Source of the DNA: Siderastrea radians
Taxonomy: Eukaryota; Cnidaria; Anthozoa; Scleractinia; Rhizangiidae
NCBI GenBank assembly: GCA_964017195.1
Contig: OZ024890.1
Location: 16,353,201 to 16,417,200 of the forward strand
DNA: 64,000 nucleotides
Reading direction: 5' to 3'
Shown here: positions 53,601 through 62,600 of the stretch, piece by piece
Layout: every line of letters begins with the position of its first letter
How positions within the stretch are numbered: position 1 is the stretch's first letter
The notes under the pieces: model-generated
What the model saw: the letters and a program-made list of their open reading frames with translations, nothing else
Database searches by the model: none
What the model was told of the DNA's origin: nothing
Translations under genes and position numbers: made by a program

Positions 53601-56600
53601 ACACATGTAACAGGATAGTGAAGAAGCTTAGGAGTCCTTCTGCTGTGAAGTTCCGTGTGTGGGGCATCACAACTGATAAACCATTCGTGCTGAATGGAGA
53701 AAGAGAAATTACGGTAGTACCCAGTGACTATGAGCAAGATGTGACCGAGTTATCAGTCAGGCTAATAAAGCCTGGGGGTGAGTGTGTGTAGTGATGTCCT
53801 TTATTTGTTTATTTAGAATTACTGATTTATTGGAGGGGATATTGTTACTTATCCCTTTAGTTTATACCGTTTGTTTAACCCTGAAGTTGCGAACTAAACC
53901 AAACATCTTGATCTTAAGGACTTAAAAAACAACGCGGTTGTGAGAGAAGTTGTTGTTGGTTGGGTTAGATGGCGGTAGCTTTCAGTTTCTTTATCGCTTT
54001 TCTGACGATGCAATCAAGCCTCTTCTGGGGACATGACATGAAACATGAGTAAGCTGTTTAGTAAGGCAAAGTGGGATTAAAAGGCTTACCAGTTTACCTC
54101 CTTTCTCATGTCCTGGCTGAAACAAAACCCTGAATGGTATCAATGCTTTCCCACTTTCCCGTGTGGCTGCAACCATGACTCTCTGAGATATTTTTTACTC
54201 TTTTCGATTCTTACCAGTTTCCCGTTTGCTCTCTAATAAATGAATGCCAGCTGTAGAGATGAATAGTTGTTAATAACGTAGTGTCATTTGTCTCCCAGTA
54301 TAGTCACTTGTGACATACCAAATCACGGTGTTTCGACTGCTTACTGCTAGAGTCTTCCCTCAGGCAATAAGTTCGATTAGTTACGCGTCATCTTTTGTTG
54401 TAGTGCTGATGACTATTTGTGCACGATGAATTGACAATTCGTTCCTTTTTTTTTTAATTTTTATTTTTCCAGATGACCTCTCCCCTCCTCCAAGATTCCA
54501 CTTGTCATTCTTGGTGGACAATGAAGCTGGCGTGACACTCAGGGTGATCACCAGTGACAATGACCCACCTGATGGCTTCCGGCTGGAACCGGAACAGAGA
54601 AGCATCATCACAAAGGAAGTCAGTAATCCCAGTGATCTGTCCATTCACGCAGTTGTACCAGGAGAAGAGAAGGCGCTCCTTCTTAACGGGCAACCGAGAA
54701 TTGTGGTTGCACCCAGCAAAGCGACTGGGGATCCGATTGTGTTGAGAGTCACGGGCAAAGACGGTGAGAGTTTTGTTTGTTTACCGGGCTTAAGGATAAT
54801 TCTTACTTACTCCCTCGCGGTGAATCCACTGCGCAGTTGAGGAAGATACAAGGTGACTCAGGTATCCACAGTGGCATGTTTGTTTGTATGTCGCTACTTC
54901 ATCTACATTTAAGATGCCGCTATCATGAGTATTGTGTTCTGTTATCCTCAACTTAATAAACTTATTTCTAGAATAAACTCTGAGCTTAGTTGTGAGGCTG
55001 TGGCTTAGCGCACACTTCTATTTTTCTCACTCCTTCACCACTACCCCCAATTCCCCACCTGCTAGTCTTGCTGTGGTCTGGTAAAGTTTTTTGTTTGATA
55101 AGTGATTTATTTTTAGGTGAAGCTTCAGATGGCGGGATTGTGGTTGACACTCCCCCAGGTAAGCCTTGATTCTTATGGCTGGGTTACTTTTTGGCTTGCT
55201 CAAAGGGGCTACGTCACGAGGATTTTGCTGTTTTAGGCCATGCAGTTCTGTGCTAAAATCATTACTAAATGTCTTTACTCTTACACAAAAAGCTCCTGTA
55301 AAAGTATAAAGAAGATATCAAATGAATTTTATCGGGGAGAGCTAACCATAATAATGTTTTGGTGATTTTTGAAGACATAGCATCAAAACTTGAAAAATAA
55401 ACCCAATTTTTTCAAGTTTCAATCCATTTCCATCCTTGCCATCGGTTGCAACAGACGACAGGAAACAGTTTCAGTGCCATAAGATAGTCTTAAATGACAA
55501 CGCTAGACCATTATTTTTGAAATTCAAGTGATGCGAAAACATTTTTTAGCTTTTTAAAGGTACTGAAATAGCGTGACATAACCGCTTTAACAAGATGAAA
55601 GAACAACGAGGAAACATGTGCATAGCGTAACTAATCCATTTGTTATTTTGTATTGCCACAGTAACAAGCATCTACTATTGGAGACTCAAAGCCATTACCC
55701 CTCAAGGCTTCATAGAAGGGAACCCCGCCTTCCGCTCCCATGGTAACATCCAGGCCAATGACGGCGGAGTGTCCTTTGATGGACAATCAGGCTTCCTTAC
55801 TACTGATATGAGCATGACAGACTGCCTGATGGACCCCGCTCTGTGTAGCAAGGGCCTTTCGCTTGGTATGACTGTAAAGTTCGATCAATCAGTTAAGGAT
55901 TACAAGGAACCCAGATATTTGCTTGATACAGGCGCTAAGAGCTCACAGACCCGTGGAGTGTCGATTTATGTCAAAGATGGGAAGCTGTTTTTCAATTTGG
56001 CAATCTCACAAAAGGCTTGGGAGGTAGGAAAGAAAGGTTACTATCCGGATTTACACTAGGGGATTTTGACTCAGAGAACTGGCCAAGTCTTAACCCTCTA
56101 AGCCCCAATAGTGACAAGCACCTAATTTTCTCCTTGCAATATTCCTACTTGATCAAACATACAGGTCATGAGAATAAAGGAAATCATCACCAAACATGAA
56201 ATGTGTTGATATTTGTGCAAATTCTCCCAACTAGTACCATAAGAAATATATGGAGAACACTAAGGAGAATACGCATATTGATATTACGCCTTAAAGGGTT
56301 AAACTCCAGTCCTACTTAACACGTAACGTTTAGTAACGTGTGAAGCAAACTAAACTGCGGCGAAGCTTAACGCAATCTTGGAAATAACAGGAATTTAAAT
56401 GTCTATACATATATTATACATGCTTCTTAACCTTGTGTGGGTTCTCGTTATTAGTGCATGGTTGTGTTTGCTTTGGTATTTCGTTTGGTATTTCGTGTGT
56501 TTGCGTATTACTTCGCTGATGTGAAGATGTGAACCGGCTAAAAGTCAATGACCTGTCTCTTCAATCTTCTGTTTCAGTCTTGTTGGTTTAATTAAAAAGA

Positions 56601-59600
56601 CTTTAATGAGGTGTGTTGTATGTTAATCCCAATTTTCTTTTCTTTTTTTTTTTTTTTCTTTTGTTTCAAATCCTGCCAAACACATAGTGCTATGCGAAAG
56701 TACTCCCAAAACGATTTCATTTGAATGGTCACACCATAGGATTTCATCCACAGACTCAAGAATTAGAACTACATTACTTGACTCTGGGAGTGAAAGGGTT
56801 AAACTAAGCAATAATTCTCTCTGTATTAGAGGAAGTTTGTCTTAATTGCGAACAAAACCTCACAGTGTCCATCCACCGTTCTCCCATCCAGGTGTCGGCT
56901 CCGTTAGTATTTGATAAGTGGTTGTACCTGATCGGCTCATGGAGTGAATCAGAAGGCTTGTCCGTGTATGAAAACGATGTTCTTGAAGGCTCAGACGCTC
57001 TGGGCAAAGCAGAGGAATCGCGACCGATAAACGCTGCCCAGACAAACCTCTGCATTGGCGGACGAGTACCAAATGTGTTTGGCTCGGACTTTGCGAAATT
57101 TTCTATGAAATCGCTGGCTGTTTTCGACGAGAGTATCCCGTCTGCGCACACCAGCAGCGTTGCTTCATTCTATCACGATTATGATGGAGCGGGTAAGTAA
57201 TTTGACGGTGCAACATACGTTTGGCGGGATACGGGAAAACTAATTTTTTAATGCGGGATACGGGATTAAGGAAATATGGTGGGGCGCGGAGCGTGCTCTC
57301 TTTTGTAGGTCGGATGTGGCAAACTATTACAGTTGTGTTTCCGTATCCATGCCACTGATTCAAAGTTGTTGTTGTTGTTGTTGTTTTTTTTTTGTGTGTG
57401 TGTGTGACATCTTTTAAAACCTTTTTATATAGTTTCTTTTTATATAGTTTTTCATAGTTTCCGTTTCATTTGACCAATCAAATCTGAGAACTATCAGGGG
57501 TGTTTTATGACTCCCTTAGTGTTTGTGCAAAGAAATTACGACATTTTGCTATTCCACTGTTGTGTCATTTTACCGTATAAGGGCAAGAGAAAGCGCAAAA
57601 TATGCCAGCGTATTGAACTGTACATCCCGGTTTGACTGGTTTTGGCTGAAGGAGGACGAAGCAAAAACAAAATACAGTGGAATAATAACCTCTTCTTCGG
57701 TGGTTTGATCGAAAATACGCGCGGACATTTTACTCATTCTTCGCATTTTTACGCAACTCGTAAAGTATCCGCGCGTATTATCTATCAAAACACCGAATAA
57801 GGTGTATTGTTTGCCAGTACGGCCATATTTAATGCATTTTAGTTAGGATTCGTTTCACCTAGGGGCCGTTTAATCAGGTGAAGACAATGGAACGATGACC
57901 GCTACATGTACTTCGTAATAGAGGTCGCGTTTACAGTAAAGAAGGGGAATAATTTTCGGGACTTATGAAGTTTGACTGTTGGAATACCAACGCAAAATTA
58001 ACTACATATTGACCGTATTGCAGGAGCTGCGGCGAAATTCTACATCGTCCTAGAAGTGACCAACCTTTCCAAAAGGAATTTTACTTTACTATCGTCAGAC
58101 CATTATCCGTCACAAGGCTTCCCAGTTAACTCTGAGGCCGTAGCTAAGATCAAGAAAGCAGTGTCCAGACCCTCCGCGGTTATCTTTAGTGCGAAAGATG
58201 ACGAAAGCAAACAACTGCTGTATTTGAACGGTCTTTACAACGTTTCTGTTACTCCTACCAAATCTCCCCTTCAAGAAGTGAAAATAACCATAACAAGACA
58301 AGGTCTGTTTTTGTTTTTGTTTATTTTTTTCTGTCATTTTTCCTACTCTGGAAACTTTCAGCCCAATAATTTGCAGCTTGCGAGTGATTTGCATGGTGTT
58401 TTGAAAGAGATAGGTGTTTTCCCTGGTAGCTTCTTTGTAGTCTACCATCCTAACACACACTGTATGTATTCTTTTAGTTACTAACGGGGAGTCAAGTTGC
58501 GTTTGATATCGTTACTTTATGAGGGGTCCTTTACTTTGGGATTTTATAGCAACCATCAAATTTCTTTCTTTTCTGGAGATATGGAATTTCAATCTTGTTT
58601 TCTTGCTAATTGCAGGCCAGTCATTGTTGGAACCGGTCATACCAGCGGGTGCGTAAAAATTAACGATCGTGTGCATTTTCTCCACGTTTATTTAGTTGTG
58701 CTCGCTGTCTTTTCATGTAATCCCATTTGCTTCTTGTTCTATTTAATTTCACATTTGTGTTATTATTTTCTTTTCTTTTAAAGATGGAGCAATGGAGGAG
58801 TCGAGCGTTTCAGGTGAGTTTTCACATTTTCACATGTTTGACCGTCCGGAGAGGGGAGAGGGGTTGGTGACTGAAATTTCGACAACCGTCAAGAGCAGAA
58901 TCATCCTCGGAGACCCAGGGGCAGGTAGTCGGGACGACGGGATTTTCATGGGCGAAAGTTTACAACAATAGCGGGAGAGCCCCTGGGCACTTACTCTTAC
59001 CAAACGAGTTCCAGAAGCGTTTGTAATTCCGCCTTCTGATTGGCCAGAAAATTTTTTTTTCTGGCCAATCAGCGAAGAGGAACAGCCGGGCGACTCTCAT
59101 GTCTTCTTACACGAGATTGTTTTCCTCATCAATCGCCGTAGTGGCGTGGCCCGTTCAACGGGAACATTTTTGAGGAGAGCTTCAGAAAAAAAAATAAACA
59201 AACAAACGAAGTCGAGGAAATCGCAAACTATAACGTGGCCGCAAGAAAACAAACACTCAAAGGGAATTTTTCACGGTGGACTTATCGAAGGTGTCGCAAA
59301 TTTTTAGAGCTAGCGACTGCCCCTTTCTCCAATGTAACTAATTATTTCTCCTTCTTCGTTGATCTTCGTCTGAAACTTTCCATCTCTGATGCATGGGCCA
59401 CGCAACTATGTTGATCGAGCGTGTCATGTCACGTACTAGAGAGAACTAGTTCTCTCTAGTACGTGACATGACGTCGCATCGACCGTTAAGCAGAAAATCG
59501 CCCAGATCGGCCTCCAGAAGTTCGGAAAAGCAATAAAAACACAGCAAACACACAGCAGGTAATGTTTTTCAAACTGTATTCCATTTTAATGCATTTTCAG

Positions 59601-62600
59601 CGGAAAACTGCCGATTATTTTCGATCGAATTTCAGCTCCATACAAACACTCATATTACGGTTTGGTTAACTGTGGTTCCCACGCTCGATCGATATAGTTG
59701 CGTGGCCCGTGCATCGGAGATTCCCGTGGAAAGTTTCAGACGTAGTTCAACGAACAAGGAGAAATAATTAGTAACATCGTTTACTCGAGTAGCTATTAGC
59801 CTCTGTCAACACTTGAGAAAGGGGAAGTCGTTAGCTCTAAAAATTTACGATACCTTCGATAAGTCTTTCGTGAAAAATCCCGCTGAGTGTTTGTTTTCTT
59901 CCGGCCACGTTATAGTTTGCGATTTCTTCGACTTCATTTATTTATTTAGTATTTTTTTTTTTTTCTGAAGCTCTCCTCAAAAATGTTCCCTTTGAACGGG
60001 CCACGCTACTACGGCGATTGATGAGGAAAACAACTTCGTGTAAGAAGACACGAGAGTCGCCCGGCTGTTCCTCTTCGCTGATTGGCCAGAAAAAATCTCT
60101 GGCCAATCAGAAGGCGGGATTTCAAACGCTTCTGGAACTGGTTCGGTGAGAGTAAGTGCCCAGGGGCTCTCCCGCTCTTGTTGTAAACTTTCGCCCATGA
60201 AAATCCCGTCGTCCCGACTAGCTGCCCCTGGGTCTTCGAGGATGGAGCAGAATCATTTTCAGAATCGAATCAAAAGTTCATCATCATTTGATGGAATCCA
60301 GGTCTAAGCTAATGCTGTACCTAAATACCTATCCGCTTTATTTTCCTCAGCGCCACCAGTCAACCCAACTCATTCCTGGATTCTCTCGTCACTGAACGAC
60401 AAACTAGTCCCCGGCAACCCACCCCTAACGACCCACGGTAGTCTGCAATCTATCCAGGGAGGATTGAGCTTCGATGGTGCTCAAACGTTCCTGATCGGGC
60501 AGTTGCCTAACACGGCGTGTGTGATTGACCCTGATGTGTGTATTGGTGGGTTTGCTCTGGGGATGAAGCTGCGATTCGATGAGTTGTCGTTGACTTCCAA
60601 TGCTCCTCAGTACGTCCTTGATACTGGTGCTAGTACCAATGGCAAAGGTGTCAGTGTCTTCCTGCAGCTGAATTCGCTCTACTTCAAGATTGCTACCTCC
60701 AACGCTGTGTATCAGGTGAGGCTGTTTGTAATCAGTAATTTGGTAAGTTTTGATTAATTTGTTTCTTGTTTGCAATCCTGTTTGTAATCTCATCCTCTCA
60801 GTCAATTCCCTATTTTTGCTTTTCAGCTAGCTTAGTCTCATCACATTTTGTAGTCGGTACTGTCACAGAGAACGGAATGCAATGCGTTGTATGCAATTGC
60901 AGGGCAGGGTGTGAGTGTGAAAAAAGGATTGGGAGATGTTAAGGGAATTTTAAGGTTGTCTTTACCGGAGATGCACGTGAGAGTTTAAGCAATTTCTTTT
61001 AAGCTGAAAACCCGCTCGACTTTAATAGAGCTAAACTTAGAACGCCCGCATGGTACTCTGTGCAATGTTTGGAAACCTCTTGGATTTTCTCGTTTCAGGC
61101 CTCTCTTCCCATTTACGCCAACAAGTGGTATTACGTCATGAGTGACTTCAGCAGGAAGACTGGGCTCCAGGTCTATTCTGACGGTGAATTGGTGGACGGA
61201 GATAGAATGGGGACGAATGGAATTCACAAAGCTTCTGCAAAAGATCTGAACTTCTTTGTTGGCAGCAGTGTGGGTCAGGGTTCTTATGGCAGGTTCCAAA
61301 TGGCTTCTATTTCAGTGTTCAAAGGAGCCCTGTCTCCAAAGACGATCTCTCATATTTACAGTTACTTCTGGAGACAAGGTAAGGGTTGAATAATCCCGTG
61401 TTTTAAGTTAGTTTCCAGCCTCCTCTTCAAAGTGAGGCTTGGTGCACGGGCTTTCTTCTGGGAATGGGTTCTTTTACAAAATAATGAATGAAACTCATTT
61501 TCATCTGAAAGGTTGTGTATAAGGTCTCACGTTGAAAATAAAGGATGCAATTCGGTAACAGGACTCTTGTTCGCAGATTTGTTAGTAAAAGCCCACGGGA
61601 AATTTTTTTACGAAAATAAGGTATAGAATCACTAATAACGCTATTCTACGCATTTCTACCTTGAATTTTAAGTTTAGTCTGTGCCATCTGAGTGTCATTA
61701 TTAAAGCAAGACCTGGTGAAAAAACATTTACATGAATCATAGTTTATTTTCATGTAAATTGACTCATTTTTATGAGAACGATTGTACAGCAGGCCTCGCT
61801 ATGATAAAGAGGCTACGGTGAATTCGGAAATGGCGTATTCACTTTTTTTATTTCACCGTGGATTCCTGTTTGTGTGTTTTTGTTGTTGTTTTCGTTCAAG
61901 CACTGTATTGTGAAATATAAACAACACTGAACAAATGTTCTTGCGAGCGAAGAATAACCTACACAAACATTTTGCAATTTACTGTCTAGGATCTCAAGGG
62001 GAAGGCCAGAAATACTTTATGGTGTTAAAAGTCGCCAACAACATTGGACAGGACGCGCTCCTCTTCTCCAGCGATAACCAGGCACCAAACGGCATGTTGG
62101 TCAAGAAAGGCTCGACGCTTACAGTCATGAAGTCCCTGGTCTCCCGCTCGTCCTTAAACTTCGTGGCGATCGATGGTAGCAACAATGCTAGATTGTACCT
62201 GAACAACATGGAAAAACTCAAAGTTCAGCCATCACATTCACAAGATGATATCACTGAAGTCACCCTCACGCCGTCAGGTGAATACTTTCGTTACCGATGG
62301 TCACGTATGTCACACATGCCACCTAATGAAGCTGTTAAGTCACACACCTTCCAAGTTTTGTGAGGTCACGCACGGACTAAGATCGCTGTTAAATCCTAAT
62401 TGCGATTTTGTATTTATTTCTTTAGGGGTAAATAATGATGAGGCTTCTGGAATTCCAGCTTCTGCTGTCATCTCAGGTTTGTTATGTTTTTGAACATCTC
62501 CTTGCCGTATTGCGTTGGTTTTGGTTTTGGTGAACATTGTATCTGTCGTGATAATCAACGATCGCGCTAAATGAACACAAGCCTAAACGGGAGGTGGGCG

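Larger units (their letters stand above)
58814..60350 (+). other. Intron 57, host to a long-arm Mutator-like element
   Basis: A 1.54-kb intron almost filled by the 58902-60244 element. No other feature. Confidence 0.65.
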
